Below are positions 1 to 9,398 of a stretch of DNA of 64,000 nucleotides, piece by piece. Every line of letters begins with the position of its first letter. Position 1 is the first letter of the stretch. Source of the stretch: Peribacillus sp. ACCC06369 (GTDB lineage: Bacteria; Bacillota; Bacilli; Bacillales; DSM-1321); the NCBI RefSeq assembly GCF_030348945.1, contig NZ_JAUCEN010000002.1:5146001-5210000 (forward strand), read 5' to 3'. The position numbers were made by a program, and so were the translations under genes. The notes beneath the pieces are model-generated. The model was given only the letters and a program-made list of their open reading frames with translations. It was not told the origin of the DNA and searched no databases.

Positions 1-481
1 TGCCCCCTGCGCCATATACCGTATTCCCATCCGCGTCTTTAACGGATGACGGTCTCACATTCGTATCCTGGCCGTTGAAAATATACTTCCCGGCTATCTG
101 TGTGTCGCCAAGAGTTATGAGATGTTCTTTTAATTGCTTAATTTCCTCTGAAACATTTTTCAGCTGTTCCCCTTCATACGTACCATTGCTGCCTTGAACC
201 GTTAACTCTCGAATTCGCTGCATGGCGGAAACCGCATCAGTAATGGCATCATCCGTGCTGTCGATCCAATTGGCCGCCTCGGCAATGTTACTTTGATATT
301 GCCCAATTTGATTGAGATTTGTCCGGTACCCCATTCCCATCATGGCCGCAACAGGGTTATCCGATGGTTTGGAGAATTTCTTTTGAGAGGAAACCTGTTC
401 TTGCAGCTTGGCCATCTTTTCATAACTGCTGCTTAAATTGCTTAACATATTATTGGTTAGCATCGATTGCGTTACCCGCAT
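1..481 (-). CDS. flgL: Flagellar hook-associated protein 3 FlgL (N-terminal part, cut by window edge)
   Basis: FlgL is a hook-filament junction protein that polymerises between FlgK and the flagellin filament outside the cell. The reading frame starts MRVTQSMLTNNML and contains the flagellin-like N-terminal helices (SNLSSSYEKMAKLQEQVSS, then KPSDNPVAA), typical of FlgL and flagellin D0/D1 domains. About 160 residues are visible; the C-terminus lies outside the window. The ATG at 479-481 follows an AGGAGTG ribosome site. Only 12 bases separate it from the flgK stop, so the two are co-transcribed. The assignment rests on the N-terminal signature plus the canonical flgM-flgN-flgK-flgL order. Confidence 0.93.
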   Translation of the reverse strand, partial: MRVTQSMLTNNMLSNLSSSYEKMAKLQEQVSSQKKFSKPSDNPVAAMMGMGYRTNLNQIGQYQSNIAEAANWIDSTDDAITDAVSAMQRIRELTVQGSNGTYEGEQLKNVSEEIKQLKEHLITLGDTQIAGKYIFNGQDTNVRPSSVKDADGNTVYGAGG

Positions 482-493
482 TTCCGTTCACTC

Positions 494-2053
494 CTATCGG
501 CCTACTGTACCCATTCCGTTTATGATTTTATCGAGCATTTCATCCATCATCGTCATCATTCGTGCAGAAGCGTTGTATGCCTGCTGGAATTTGATCATGT
601 CCGTCATTTCTTCATCAAGGGATACGGAACTGACGGACTCCCTATTTTGATTAACGGATTCAGCAAGCACGACAGAGTTGGAAAGGTTCTTTTGGGCGCT
701 TTGGGAATCCACGCCAAGCTTCCCGATGATACCGGAATAATAGGTGTCGAAGCTTCCTGTCAATTCCTTTGAATTTTGGTCTTTAGTCGAGTACTCACTA
801 AACGCCTTCTTCTTGAGGTCAGCCAGGAGTTTTGCATTTTCATTATCCCCGGATGCCCCTCCACTTTTACCGCCTGCGGCAATTTTTGTCGGGTCCTTTA
901 CGATCTCACGATTCACCTTGATGCTTTGGGCGGCACTCTTACCTGGTTCGAGTTCAAAGAAGTTCAATGTCGAAGTGCTGCCATCACTTAACGCATATCC
1001 TTGTTTATGGATGGCATTAAACTCATTCACAAAAGCTGTCGTCATATTATCGAGCTTTTTCAGCATATCAGGATAAGCTCCCCCGATCGTGCCATCAGCC
1101 TTTTTATAACCGAAGCTGTTGATCAAACCGGATAGTTCTCCAGTGAATTTGTAATCCGTCAATGATTTCGAACCAAATTTCACTCCGTCCACCATACCTG
1201 TCGTCTTATCATGGCTAACTTCAACTTTCGAAATCCCCACCATCCCGGTTTGGTTAACACTTACCAGATTGATGGGCGGCTTATAGGAGGAACCGTCTTC
1301 TTGCATCAATTCGATGTTATACAGCCCAGTTGCCACATCGCTGGCTCTGCCATAATCCGTCGGAATGACGTTATTCACTTTAATGCTGACAAGTTGAGAG
1401 AGATTGTCTACGAGTACATCACGTTTATCATAAAGGTCATTGGGGATATAACCATGCGGCTCCACTTTACTGATCTGTTGATTAAGCTGATCAATACTGC
1501 TAATGAGCCTATTGATATCGTTCGCTTTGACGTATATCTGATTACCGATATCCGTTTGAACGCTCGTTAGCGAGTTGTAGTAGTAGTTTAGGGTATCCGC
1601 GACCATGACGCCTATTGAGGCAACTACTTCACGCGCCCCGGAGTTTTCCGTATTGGCCGTCAACCCTTGCAGCGAATTCCAGAACTTCTCCATCATGGCA
1701 GCCAATCCGCTGTCGGTTGGTTCATTCATGACCCCTTCCATTTTGGTCAAGGACTCGCTTATGGCCCCGTAATAACCGATTTTATTACTTTGTGTCCTGT
1801 ATTGCGCGTCCAGGAAACTGTCCCGTATCCGCTGAACCGTTTCTGCCGCTACCCCTGTCCCGATCTGCCCAGCTACGCGCGGGCTGTTCAACCCGACAGT
1901 AGGAAAGCCAGACGTCTGGACCAGGTTGACCCGCTGCCTTGAATAACCTAATGTATTGGCATTGGCCACGTTATTTCCTGTTGTGTACAAGGCCCCTTGA
2001 GAGGTGGATAATCCGCGCTTAGCCGTCTCAAGACCCATAAAGGTTGAAATCAT
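494..2053 (-). CDS. flgK: Flagellar hook-associated protein 1 FlgK
   Basis: FlgK forms the first hook-filament junction layer and is exported by the flagellar type III system. The 519-residue length fits Bacillus FlgK. The N-terminus (MISTFMGLETAKRGLSTSQ) leads into the conserved basal-body-rod/HAP motif TTGNNVANANTLGYSR at residues 24-39. The C-terminus ends in the D0 helix around FQQAYNASARMM, which mirrors the FlgG/FlgK terminal motif. It lies between flgN (30 bases upstream) and flgL (12 bases downstream) in one operon. The central region is more variable, as is normal for the exposed domains. Confidence 0.97.
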   Translation of the reverse strand: MISTFMGLETAKRGLSTSQGALYTTGNNVANANTLGYSRQRVNLVQTSGFPTVGLNSPRVAGQIGTGVAAETVQRIRDSFLDAQYRTQSNKIGYYGAISESLTKMEGVMNEPTDSGLAAMMEKFWNSLQGLTANTENSGAREVVASIGVMVADTLNYYYNSLTSVQTDIGNQIYVKANDINRLISSIDQLNQQISKVEPHGYIPNDLYDKRDVLVDNLSQLVSIKVNNVIPTDYGRASDVATGLYNIELMQEDGSSYKPPINLVSVNQTGMVGISKVEVSHDKTTGMVDGVKFGSKSLTDYKFTGELSGLINSFGYKKADGTIGGAYPDMLKKLDNMTTAFVNEFNAIHKQGYALSDGSTSTLNFFELEPGKSAAQSIKVNREIVKDPTKIAAGGKSGGASGDNENAKLLADLKKKAFSEYSTKDQNSKELTGSFDTYYSGIIGKLGVDSQSAQKNLSNSVVLAESVNQNRESVSSVSLDEEMTDMIKFQQAYNASARMMTMMDEMLDKIINGMGTVGR

Positions 2054-2083
2054 TTACTCGAACCTCCATCTTTTTTCTGTTTC

Positions 2084-2572
2084 TTATGCTTTGGTATCAA
2101 ACATTCCCATGGCGCTTTTTACCGGTATTTTAACCGAATCCCCGTAATTCAGGTTCTGATTTTGCGGCCTCAGCATATCCAAAGAGACATTGATGAATTG
2201 AAGGGACTGATAGATCAATTGCTGATTTAAATAGTTCCGCTCCTTCAGCTTAGCCACTTCATCACTCAATTCCGCTTTAAGCCGTTCAAGGATTTCCGTT
2301 TCTGCCGGTCCTGTCATTTCCGTTATTGCATGGATGGAGGCCGCCTGTCCCACCGATCCATTTGCTGTAAGAAATTCCTCGACTGCCCCTTCCCTTTCCT
2401 TATCCGTTTGACTGATTGCTTTAATATGCTTTTGTTCCTGAATCAGCAGGGCATTAATTGCCTCGGTATCACTTGCTTTCAAAATGACCGTTTTTCTTAT
2501 CGCTAATTGATTGAAGCTTTTATGGAGCTTGATCAATTTTTCAAGCGATTCGATGATGTTCCGTGCAGACAT
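2084..2572 (-). CDS. flgN: Flagellar export chaperone FlgN (YvyG)
   Basis: This is a cytosolic chaperone that keeps FlgK and FlgL export-competent. The protein is about 162 residues and almost entirely helical, with heptad-like leucines (SARNIIESLEKLIKLHKSF), as in the FlgN family. The open frame extends further upstream, but I chose the ATG at 2570-2572 because a strong AGGAGGAGG site sits 4-7 bases before it and this gives the normal family length. It sits between flgM and flgK. Sequence alone is weakly diagnostic for this family, so the operon position carries much of the call. Confidence 0.9.
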   Translation of the reverse strand: MSARNIIESLEKLIKLHKSFNQLAIRKTVILKASDTEAINALLIQEQKHIKAISQTDKEREGAVEEFLTANGSVGQAASIHAITEMTGPAETEILERLKAELSDEVAKLKERNYLNQQLIYQSLQFINVSLDMLRPQNQNLNYGDSVKIPVKSAMGMFDTKA

Positions 2573-2649
2573 TTTGCCTCCTCCTCTACTCATAAATGAA
2601 GGACGGAAAATGCTTCCGTCCACTTCATTCAAGCATTTTCAATGAAAAT

Positions 2650-2913
2650 TCATTTCCGGTAAAAATCGATGAGACCCTTAGCCGTTGCCTGTGCATTCAA
2701 TTTATAATTTCCGTTTTCAACTTGGATTTTCAATTCGTCCACTTTTGCTTGTCTTGCAGCAGGAATCGGAGATGATTGCTGCATTTCTTTTGCCGCTGAA
2801 GAAATTTCGACTTTATCCGAGGATTTGACCTTGGATTCTTTGATATTCCCCGTTTTATTGGCTTGAAGATTATAAGGGTTAACACCTGTCATACCGACGT
2901 TATTGATTTTCAT
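2650..2913 (-). CDS. flgM: Anti-sigma-D factor FlgM
   Basis: FlgM binds and inhibits the flagellar sigma factor SigD until the hook-basal body is finished. The protein is 87 residues long. It shows the usual disordered N-terminal half (MKINNVGMTGVNPYNLQAN) and a C-terminal sigma-binding part with the family motif KVDELKIQVENGNYKLNAQ. It heads the flgM-flgN-flgK-flgL group, and a SigD-like promoter lies about 105-130 bases upstream, which fits the known feedback loop in Bacillus subtilis. Confidence 0.95.
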   Translation of the reverse strand: MKINNVGMTGVNPYNLQANKTGNIKESKVKSSDKVEISSAAKEMQQSSPIPAARQAKVDELKIQVENGNYKLNAQATAKGLIDFYRK

Positions 2914-3017
2914 ATTCCAGATCCTCTCCTTCGGTCCATTTTTTAGATTCCATAATAGTACGTTTCCTTAACAGACCATGAAAATGGCTCTGGACTGTGT
3001 TAATCTCCCTATCGTTA

Positions 3018-3043
3018 TTATCGACAAGGAATGGATTTCTTTA
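3018..3043 (-). promoter_or_regulatory. SigD-type promoter for flgM-flgN-flgK-flgL
   Basis: Read on the minus strand the site is TAAA-N14-GTCGATAA, close to the SigD consensus TAAA-N14/16-GCCGATAT. It lies in the yvyF-flgM intergenic region, the place where Bacillus subtilis has its SigD promoter for the same genes. I saw it by inspection; no start site is mapped. Confidence 0.55.
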
Positions 3044-3141
3044 ATTGTTTCTTTAATCTTTCCTTCGACAACCATTGTCGATTCTTGTTCTCAATATCGA
3101 ATATTTTAACAAATCAAGCATCATGTTGCCATGATTTATCC

Positions 3142-3555
3142 TTATTGATCTTCCTTCATGTAGTACGTATTTTTTTTATCATTTCCTTGAATTCCAGTTA
3201 GGCGCTTTTCCTCATTTTCAAATGTCTCCAAATCCGTACGCAGTGAATCGCTGCATTCTCCGCATAACCTTCCGCTCTTGATGTGAGTACCGCACTTTTC
3301 ACAAGGAATTCCCAGATTGGGAAACTGCGAAATCCTTAGCTTTCCTGTTTTCACGAATTTAATGATTAAAGTCTCTTCAACGCCAGTGTCCTTAACCACT
3401 TGCATCATGGACGCCGTTCTATTTATTTTCTTGCGAATATATGCATACACTTTATCATATTGGGCTTCTTCTTCTTTATAGCAGGCATCGCATACATCAC
3501 GGAATTTCGTCATAACGATTAACGAATTACAGTTTGGACAGTTGAATATTTCCAT
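3142..3555 (-). CDS. yvyF: YvyF/FlaA1-type zinc-ribbon flagellar operon protein
   Basis: The function is not firmly known; homologues are called TIGR03826-type flagellar operon protein YvyF. Starting at the ATG at 3553-3555, which has a clear AAGGAGGG site, the protein is 137 residues, matching the roughly 139 residues of the Bacillus subtilis protein. It has two cysteine pairs at the N-terminus (C6, C9, C22, C25) and two more CxxC pairs near the C-terminus (CEKCG and CGEC), so two zinc ribbons are likely. The middle part (ASMMQVVKDTGVEETLIIKFV) looks like a small helical DNA-binding segment. It lies between comFC and flgM, as in Bacillus subtilis. Confidence 0.88.
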   Translation of the reverse strand: MEIFNCPNCNSLIVMTKFRDVCDACYKEEEAQYDKVYAYIRKKINRTASMMQVVKDTGVEETLIIKFVKTGKLRISQFPNLGIPCEKCGTHIKSGRLCGECSDSLRTDLETFENEEKRLTGIQGNDKKNTYYMKEDQ

Positions 3556-3653
3556 TAGGGGCCCTCCTTCACCATCACAACGATTATTCTTCAGTACTTT
3601 ATATATCGAATAATACCGGCGATACTTTAGGATGTTGTTTAAAATGAGCTGTT

Positions 3654-4346
3654 TCACCTAGCAAGGGTGATGGATGATACTTCTTTGGCCCCAGCTGTTT
3701 TCAATGACTTGGCTGCTTGCCTGAGAGTTGTGCCTGTCGTGTAAATGTCATCGATGATCAAAATTGATTTATGCTCCAGCAAATTGGGGTGTATGACCCG
3801 AAATACCTGCGGTAATGACAGTCTATCTTGACGTGATTTTTTTGATTGTTTTTCCGAATGGATTCTCGTTAAGGTCTCAACGGTTTGAAGTCCAAGAAGG
3901 TCTGCTAATGCCTGTCCCTGATTGAATCCCCGTTCCCTAAGCCGTTCATCACTAAGAGGGATGGCCGTTACCAGGTCAAACACCATGTCCTTTAACCTGT
4001 CTTTCATAAAAGGGACGAAAACCTCAGCTAATGCATAATCCCCTCGGTACTTATATTTGGCAATAATATCTTTTAGGTATTCATTATAATGAAATAGCGA
4101 TATGTTCTTCGACAAATAGCCTCCCCATTCCCTATCCCTTTCCCATCTTGAACAATCCAGACAGAGGTCACCTGTGCTGTAATTACCGTCCAGCTCCCTT
4201 GAGCACATTTTACATGTTTCTCCGGTTATCCTATTAAGTTTCCCCTCACACCTTTCACAGATTGCCTTTGCCTCGGCCCTTACCAATAGGCTCCTCCAAG
4301 TCAATGCCTCCTTCATTCCTTCATCACAAACAAGACATCTACTCAT
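3654..4346 (-). CDS. comFC: Competence protein ComFC, phosphoribosyltransferase-like
   Basis: ComFC is needed for DNA uptake during transformation and works with the ComFA ATPase on the cytosolic face of the membrane. The 230-residue protein has an N-terminal set of CxxC pairs (C4, C7, C30, C33 and more) for zinc, then a phosphoribosyltransferase fold with the PRPP-loop motif ILIIDDIYTTGTTL at about residues 195-208. The ATG at 4344-4346 overlaps the comFA stop by eight bases, so translation is probably coupled. comFB, which separates these genes in Bacillus subtilis, is absent. Confidence 0.95.
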   Translation of the reverse strand: MSRCLVCDEGMKEALTWRSLLVRAEAKAICERCEGKLNRITGETCKMCSRELDGNYSTGDLCLDCSRWERDREWGGYLSKNISLFHYNEYLKDIIAKYKYRGDYALAEVFVPFMKDRLKDMVFDLVTAIPLSDERLRERGFNQGQALADLLGLQTVETLTRIHSEKQSKKSRQDRLSLPQVFRVIHPNLLEHKSILIIDDIYTTGTTLRQAAKSLKTAGAKEVSSITLAR

Positions 4347-5739
4347 CCAGCAGCCCCCTTTTCTTGGCATCTTCATTCATCATTTGTATATGATGAACCG
4401 TCTTGACCATCGCCTTACTTTTCCCGTAATGGAAAAAGGTGATCGTCCCGGCTGGGTTAGCAAAGCTCCTCCCTACCCGGCCTGCAATCTGAACGAGGGC
4501 GCTTTCTGAAAACACTTCATGTTCAGCACCAATCACGGCTACTTCCAACCGTTCAATTGTCACGCCCCGTTCCAATATGGTCGTGGTCAATAACCCTGGA
4601 ACCATTCCATTTCTTAATGCCAGTACTCTTTCCCTTCGATCAGGGTGCTGTGAGTGGACAATCGTTAATTCAGGGGACAGCCTTTGAAACAGAGGAATGA
4701 CTTGCTCCATCACTTGAATACTTGGAAAAAATAATAGGAAGGGGATATTCTGCCTAAGGCGTTCAGTTACCCATCCGTTGATTACGGGAGGAATCTTTTT
4801 TTGAAGAAATAGTTTTTGCCAGTTGCCGCTCCATTTCATTTCAGGGACAGGGATGGGCTGACGATGGTAACGGGCTGGGATTATAACGGCTTTCAATTTT
4901 CCGCTTCGATATAGCCGCTGCATCCGTTTCGTAGGTGTGGCGGTCAAGTAGATGGTTGCGGCAGAAAACTTTTTCGATTTATTAACCGCATAGTGGAGCG
5001 AATCATCAATTGAGTAGGGAAACGCATCGACTTCATCGACGATGATGACATCAAAGGCTTCAATAAAACGGAAAAGCTGATGTGTAGTGGAAACAGTTAG
5101 TGGCGAAAATCCATGTCGATCTGCACTGCCTCCATGGAGGGTCGTGACCTCAATGGCAGGAAAGGCTTTTTTTAACCTCGGTGAGAGTTCGAGAACGACA
5201 TCGGTCCGCGGTGTTGCCAAACAGATCCGTTTCCCGGAATGCAAGGCTGCCCCAATTGCTGCAAATAGGACCTCCGTCTTACCGGCGCCACATACTGCCC
5301 ATACCAGGAATTCACTTTTTCCGTGTATGGCCTCAACGACACAGTCAGAGGCATTTTGCTGACCTGCAGATAAAGTGCCTTCCCAACTCATCACATTGTC
5401 CGGAACCTCAAACTGAACACCCGGACCGGTCCATTTATATAACTTTGCACATTCACTGACCCGTCCCATCATGATGCAGGAGCGGCAGTAAGTGCAATCC
5501 CGATTGCACATCTTACATGGGAACGTATAAAACGAAGCTTGATCTTTGTTACCGCAGCGAACACAATTAAACAGGCCACTCTCGGATTGCACTCCGCAAG
5601 TTTCCGATACATACCCATTCTTGAGATGTCCTGCGATTAGTTCTTGAGAGAAGGGGATTTCGAAGGCCAAAAGGTGCCTTCCCATGAGATGGTTCTGTAG
5701 TTCCGGGGAAAAAGGAGGGGGAATGATCATATTTTCCAA
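4339..5739 (-). CDS. comFA: Competence ATP-dependent DNA translocase ComFA
   Basis: ComFA is a DEAD-box-like ATPase that helps pull single-stranded DNA into the cell. The protein has an N-terminal zinc-binding zone with many cysteines (pairs CVRC, CKMC, CTYCRSC), a Walker A motif AVCGAGKT at about residues 148-155, a DEVD Walker B motif at about 235, and C-terminal helicase motifs (TTTILERGVTIE, QIAGRVGRS). I prefer the TTG at 5737-5739 because AAGAAGG lies seven bases before it. A GTG at 5767-5769 would add ten residues but has poor spacing, and the ATG at 5728-5730 would remove three. Confidence 0.95.
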   Translation of the reverse strand: MENMIIPPPFSPELQNHLMGRHLLAFEIPFSQELIAGHLKNGYVSETCGVQSESGLFNCVRCGNKDQASFYTFPCKMCNRDCTYCRSCIMMGRVSECAKLYKWTGPGVQFEVPDNVMSWEGTLSAGQQNASDCVVEAIHGKSEFLVWAVCGAGKTEVLFAAIGAALHSGKRICLATPRTDVVLELSPRLKKAFPAIEVTTLHGGSADRHGFSPLTVSTTHQLFRFIEAFDVIIVDEVDAFPYSIDDSLHYAVNKSKKFSAATIYLTATPTKRMQRLYRSGKLKAVIIPARYHRQPIPVPEMKWSGNWQKLFLQKKIPPVINGWVTERLRQNIPFLLFFPSIQVMEQVIPLFQRLSPELTIVHSQHPDRRERVLALRNGMVPGLLTTTILERGVTIERLEVAVIGAEHEVFSESALVQIAGRVGRSFANPAGTITFFHYGKSKAMVKTVHHIQMMNEDAKKRGLLDE

Positions 5740-5814
5740 GCTGCAACCTTCTTTCTTAATAAAATACACTCCACCATATCATTCGCTTTTTACTCTCAGA
5801 TCCCTTTTTGCTCA

Positions 5815-5852
5815 TATAAAAACGCCTTCCCCTTTTTCAAGGGAAAGGCGTA
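5815..5852 (-). terminator. Rho-independent terminator of degV
   Basis: On the minus strand the stem ACGCCTTTCCC pairs with a GGGAAGGCGT-like arm and is followed by five Ts. It sits between degV and comFA, separating the two transcripts. Confidence 0.85.
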
Positions 5853-5857
5853 CCAGC

Positions 5858-6700
5858 TTATATTTTATACCAGCCCATCCCCATCGAGCCTTCGCCCAGA
5901 TGCGTTCCGATTACTGGACCGAAATAGCTAATGTCGAACTCGACATTAGGGAACCGAACTTCAAGTTCGGTTTTCCAACTTTCAGCTTCACTTTCTCGCT
6001 TTGCATGAATAATGACGGCTTTATACTTCTCGCCGCCTGCCGCGTCATCTCCAAGTAAATCAGCAATCCGTTTCATCGCTTTTTTTCTTGTACGGATTTT
6101 TTCAAAAGGAACAATGACTTTATCAACAAAATGGAGGACCGGCTTCACTTGAAGCAGACTGCCAATCAATGCTTGGGCACTGCTTAAGCGTCCACCGCGC
6201 TGTAGATGGGATAGATCGTCTGCCATGAAGTATGCCTTGACGGATGGTTTCATTTCTTCGAGCCTGGCGATGATCTCTCCTGCACCTTTACCATCGAGTG
6301 CCATCTTAGCCGCCTCAATCACGTAAAACCCCTGGACCATGCAGCTGATTTCCGAATCAAAGGCATGTACCCTAATCCCCTCGACCATTTCACCTGCCGA
6401 TACCGCTCCTTGATACGTACCACTGATTCCGCTCGATAAATGAATCGAAATAACATCATCATATTCTTTTTGCAGCTCCTCGAATTTCTCGACAAACTGT
6501 CCGATTGGAGGCTGTGAAGTGGTCGGTAATTTCTCCTGCCTCTTTACTTCCTCATAAAACTCATCCGCAGTAATGTCCACTTCTTCCCGGTAAGCTTCAT
6601 TGGAAAAAATGACATTAAGCGGCATCATATGTATATGTAGACGTTCACGAATTTCCTTGGGTATATATGCAGTGCTATCTGTTACGACTGAGGTTTTCAT
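5858..6700 (-). CDS. degV: DegV family fatty-acid-binding protein
   Basis: DegV/FakB proteins bind a fatty acid and present it to the FakA kinase; the exact ligand here is unknown. The protein is 280 residues. It has the N-terminal signature VVTDSTAYIP, the TTSQPP ligand-loop motif at residues 60-65, and the HLSSGISGTY segment at about 88-96, all typical of the family. The ATG at 6698-6700 follows AAGGATGG with an 8-base gap; an upstream in-frame start overlaps that ribosome site and was rejected. It lies just downstream of degU as in Bacillus subtilis (yviA), with a terminator on each side. Confidence 0.93.
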   Translation of the reverse strand: MKTSVVTDSTAYIPKEIRERLHIHMMPLNVIFSNEAYREEVDITADEFYEEVKRQEKLPTTSQPPIGQFVEKFEELQKEYDDVISIHLSSGISGTYQGAVSAGEMVEGIRVHAFDSEISCMVQGFYVIEAAKMALDGKGAGEIIARLEEMKPSVKAYFMADDLSHLQRGGRLSSAQALIGSLLQVKPVLHFVDKVIVPFEKIRTRKKAMKRIADLLGDDAAGGEKYKAVIIHAKRESEAESWKTELEVRFPNVEFDISYFGPVIGTHLGEGSMGMGWYKI

Positions 6701-6832
6701 AAATAGTACCATCCTTATAAAAATTTACTCTGTATCTTATTCACCATACTATCTGACAATGCCTTTATTTGCATTAAATAGCTTTATTCATTACCATAAA
6801 TATGTAAAATCCCAATTTTAAATCGAGACCGA

Positions 6833-6885
6833 CAAAAAAGTCCGACCCTTCAGTACGCATTGCGGAAACTGAAGAGCCGGACTTA
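6833..6885 (-). terminator. Rho-independent terminator of degS-degU
   Basis: On the minus strand AAGTCCGGCTCTTCAGT pairs with ACTGAAGGGTCGGACTT, followed by six Ts. It lies 14 bases after the degU stop. Confidence 0.9.
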
Positions 6886-6898
6886 TCGAAAGCTTTCA

Positions 6899-7582
6899 TT
6901 ACTTCACTTCTACCCAGCCATTTTTAATAGCTAGGACGACCGCTTGTGTACGGTCATTCACATTCATCTTCTGAAGAATGTTACTCACATGGTTCTTGAC
7001 TGTTTTTTCACTGATATATAGAGTTTCGCCGATGGCACGGTTGCTTTTTCCGTCCGCTAAAAGTTGAAGTACTTCACATTCACGTCGAGTCAATAGGTGA
7101 AGCGGCCTCCTGATTTCTATTGTGTGAATGGAATCACGATCAGCACCCTCTTCAGCTGCTAAGCGGCGATATTCTTTAACTAAATTATGGGTAACCTTCG
7201 GATGAAGGTATGAGCCGCCTTCAGCGACTACACGAACGGCATCAATCAACGCATCTGCGTCCATTTCTTTCAACAGGTAACCTTGTGCTCCTGTTTTCAA
7301 TGCATGCTGCACGTAATTTTCATCATCATGAATGGAAAGGATGATGACTTTTGTTTCAGGGTAACGGTTCACGAGCATTTTTGTCGCTTCGACCCCATTC
7401 ATAGTCGGCATGTTGATATCCATGATGACAACATCAGGTTTATGTGTTTCAACGAGATCCATAGCTTCGCTTCCGTCATCGCCCTCGGCAACAACATCAA
7501 AGGATGATTCAAAATCTAATATGCGCTTTACGCCTTCACGGAAAAGCTGATGGTCATCGATAATGATGATACTAGTCTTCAA
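6899..7582 (-). CDS. degU: Two-component response regulator DegU
   Basis: DegU controls exoenzymes, competence, motility and biofilm genes after phosphorylation by DegS; unphosphorylated DegU helps competence. The protein is 227 residues with an N-terminal receiver domain (acidic D9-D10, phosphoacceptor D55 in [10 protein letters not shown]-containing YLLKEMDAD) and a C-terminal LuxR/NarL-type HTH ([19 protein letters not shown] through [13 protein letters not shown]). Sequence match to my memory of Bacillus subtilis DegU is very high through the HTH. It is downstream of degS with a 46-base gap. Confidence 0.98.
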   Translation of the reverse strand: MKTSIIIIDDHQLFREGVKRILDFESSFDVVAEGDDGSEAMDLVETHKPDVVIMDINMPTMNGVEATKMLVNRYPETKVIILSIHDDENYVQHALKTGAQGYLLKEMDADALIDAVRVVAEGGSYLHPKVTHNLVKEYRRLAAEEGADRDSIHTIEIRRPLHLLTRRECEVLQLLADGKSNRAIGETLYISEKTVKNHVSNILQKMNVNDRTQAVVLAIKNGWVEVK

Positions 7583-7628
7583 CGGCTTCTTCCTCCTAGT
7601 TTCTATTTAAAATGTCTATTCTCTATAT

Positions 7629-8771
7629 TTATAAATGATAGGGAATCTGTATAAACACCAAAGTGCCTGCCCCTGGTTGTGAATCGATCGTCATTTCACC
7701 TTCAAGCAACTCGACTCTTTCCCTCATGCCTACCAATCCAAATGAACCTTCTTTTTGGATTGAAGAGTCAAACCCTTTTCCATCATCTTTGACGACAACG
7801 GTCACCATCTCTTTGGAAATGGACAGTTTAACTTGAACCTGTTTTGGCTCCGCATGCTTCAAAGAATTTTGTACAGCCTCTTGAACTAGCCTGAATAAAG
7901 CGACCTCCATATCGGAAGGAAGCCTTTTGACCTGTCCAAGGTTGACGAAATTCAAATGCACGCCCTTATTATAGTCTTCGGTCGTTTGCAAATACTTTCT
8001 GAGGGTAGGAACTAGGCCTAAATCATCAAGTGCCATAGGGCGAAGATCATAGATGATTCTGCGCACTTCATATAAAGCATTCCTTACCATGACCTTTAAA
8101 CTACGGATCTCCACTAGCGCTTCATCAGGACCTCTCTCACGTTGTACTCGTTCTATCAAATCTGAACGCATCATGACGTTTGCCAGCATTTGCGCCGGAC
8201 CATCATGAATTTCCCGCGAGAGCTTTTTACGTTCCTGCTCCTGGGCTTCGATAATTTTCAAACCGAAGTCCTGTTTGCGTTTCGCTTCTTGAAGGGCTTC
8301 CCCCACAAATTTAAGATCCTGCGTCAAATAATTCTGTACCACCGATATTTGCGAAACGAGATGCACCGCTTTATCGATCGTCTGCTGTAAACCCCTTAAC
8401 CTTAACTCAAGTTCATCCCGGCGATTACGGAGCTCTTTCTCCAATTGCCGGTTTATTTGTAAATCGACTTGCAGCTTATGTGCCCTTTCATAAGCATCGC
8501 GCACCTGTTCTTCAGAAAAATGGTTGAAGTGCATACTGACTTCGGAAAGCCTTTTTCGAGCAAACCTGGCTTTTGAATCCAGTGCATCGCTATCGGTTAT
8601 CACAATGGCAACCCTAATTTTCACATCATCAAGCTCTTTTGTCAGTGACTCAAAATCCTTTCGGCATTGTTCGCCGATATCAAAGACCTCACCCTTACTT
8701 TCACTGACAGTGCTCACCATTGTTTCTAAGATCTTGTCCAATGCTTTAGCATCAACCTTTTTTATGGACAT
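7629..8771 (-). CDS. degS: Sensor histidine kinase DegS
   Basis: DegS is a cytosolic sensor kinase that phosphorylates DegU. It has no membrane segment. The 380-residue protein has an N-terminal coiled-coil sensor region, the HisKA_3 phosphoacceptor box KKLSREIHDGPAQM with His at residue 189, and a C-terminal HATPase domain (VQNSLKHAEP, DDGKGFD, GLVGMRERVELLEG). The ATG at 8769-8771 follows GGAGGG with a seven-base gap; the longer open frame upstream lacks a ribosome site. Length and His position agree with Bacillus subtilis DegS. Confidence 0.97.
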   Translation of the reverse strand: MSIKKVDAKALDKILETMVSTVSESKGEVFDIGEQCRKDFESLTKELDDVKIRVAIVITDSDALDSKARFARKRLSEVSMHFNHFSEEQVRDAYERAHKLQVDLQINRQLEKELRNRRDELELRLRGLQQTIDKAVHLVSQISVVQNYLTQDLKFVGEALQEAKRKQDFGLKIIEAQEQERKKLSREIHDGPAQMLANVMMRSDLIERVQRERGPDEALVEIRSLKVMVRNALYEVRRIIYDLRPMALDDLGLVPTLRKYLQTTEDYNKGVHLNFVNLGQVKRLPSDMEVALFRLVQEAVQNSLKHAEPKQVQVKLSISKEMVTVVVKDDGKGFDSSIQKEGSFGLVGMRERVELLEGEMTIDSQPGAGTLVFIQIPYHL

Positions 8772-9333
8772 TAAGATCCCTCCACTTAAATCAAAAGACT
8801 TAAACAATTTATTGTCTTAAAGACTATGTATATGGAAAAAAGTTCTTTTCCTTTTTCATGAATGGTTAAATTTCAGGAAACTTTTGTGAAGTAACCTTCA
8901 TGAACATATTGTACCAAAAAAAGAATAAAAATACGTTAATTTCCTTTTCGGATTTCCACAAAATGTACATATTTACTATACATCTCATTTTCCCGGCTAT
9001 GAATAGCGTAATAGTCTACCTAATTAAAGGCAGAAAGCAATTTCTATTATCCTAATACAAATTATCCTTTTCAAACAAATGGGATATTCCGCTCCATTGA
9101 TTATCATATGAAACAGATGCATTTATTAAATGGCAAAATCCTTGAAATGAGAGGACACGTTAAGGACAAGCCAGGATTATGGTACAGGACGCATGTTTTT
9201 CCTAGAATGTTATTCTTTTAAGCATATGTGACCAGCTAATAACAATAACAGGCAATAGAATTAATTATAACACGTACAAATTTTTCTTATATTAAAGTTT
9301 CTTTACACATGCCAGTATGAAAATGGATCGTCA
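8772..9333. other. Intergenic region between divergent degS and yvyE
   Basis: No convincing gene was found. It must hold the degSU promoter on the minus strand and the yvyE promoter at its right end. An imperfect inverted repeat built on AAGAC...GTCTT lies at about 8790-8825, in the likely degS leader. The middle is AT-rich without coding signal. Confidence 0.5.
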
Positions 9334-9362
9334 TTGCCACTTTTTCCGCAAAGCCTTATAAT
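9334..9362 (+). promoter_or_regulatory. SigA-type promoter of yvyE
   Basis: TTGCCA, then a 17-base spacer, then a perfect TATAAT, 37 bases before the yvyE ATG. It is the best SigA promoter by eye in this part of the window. Confidence 0.75.
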
Positions 9363-9398
9363 AAATCAACTAATAGGAAGTACGAAGGTGGAATAGTA

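Noticed and set aside
5770..5814. ComK box upstream of comFA
   Set aside because: A/T runs are present but the AAAA-N5-TTTT pairs are in the wrong order.
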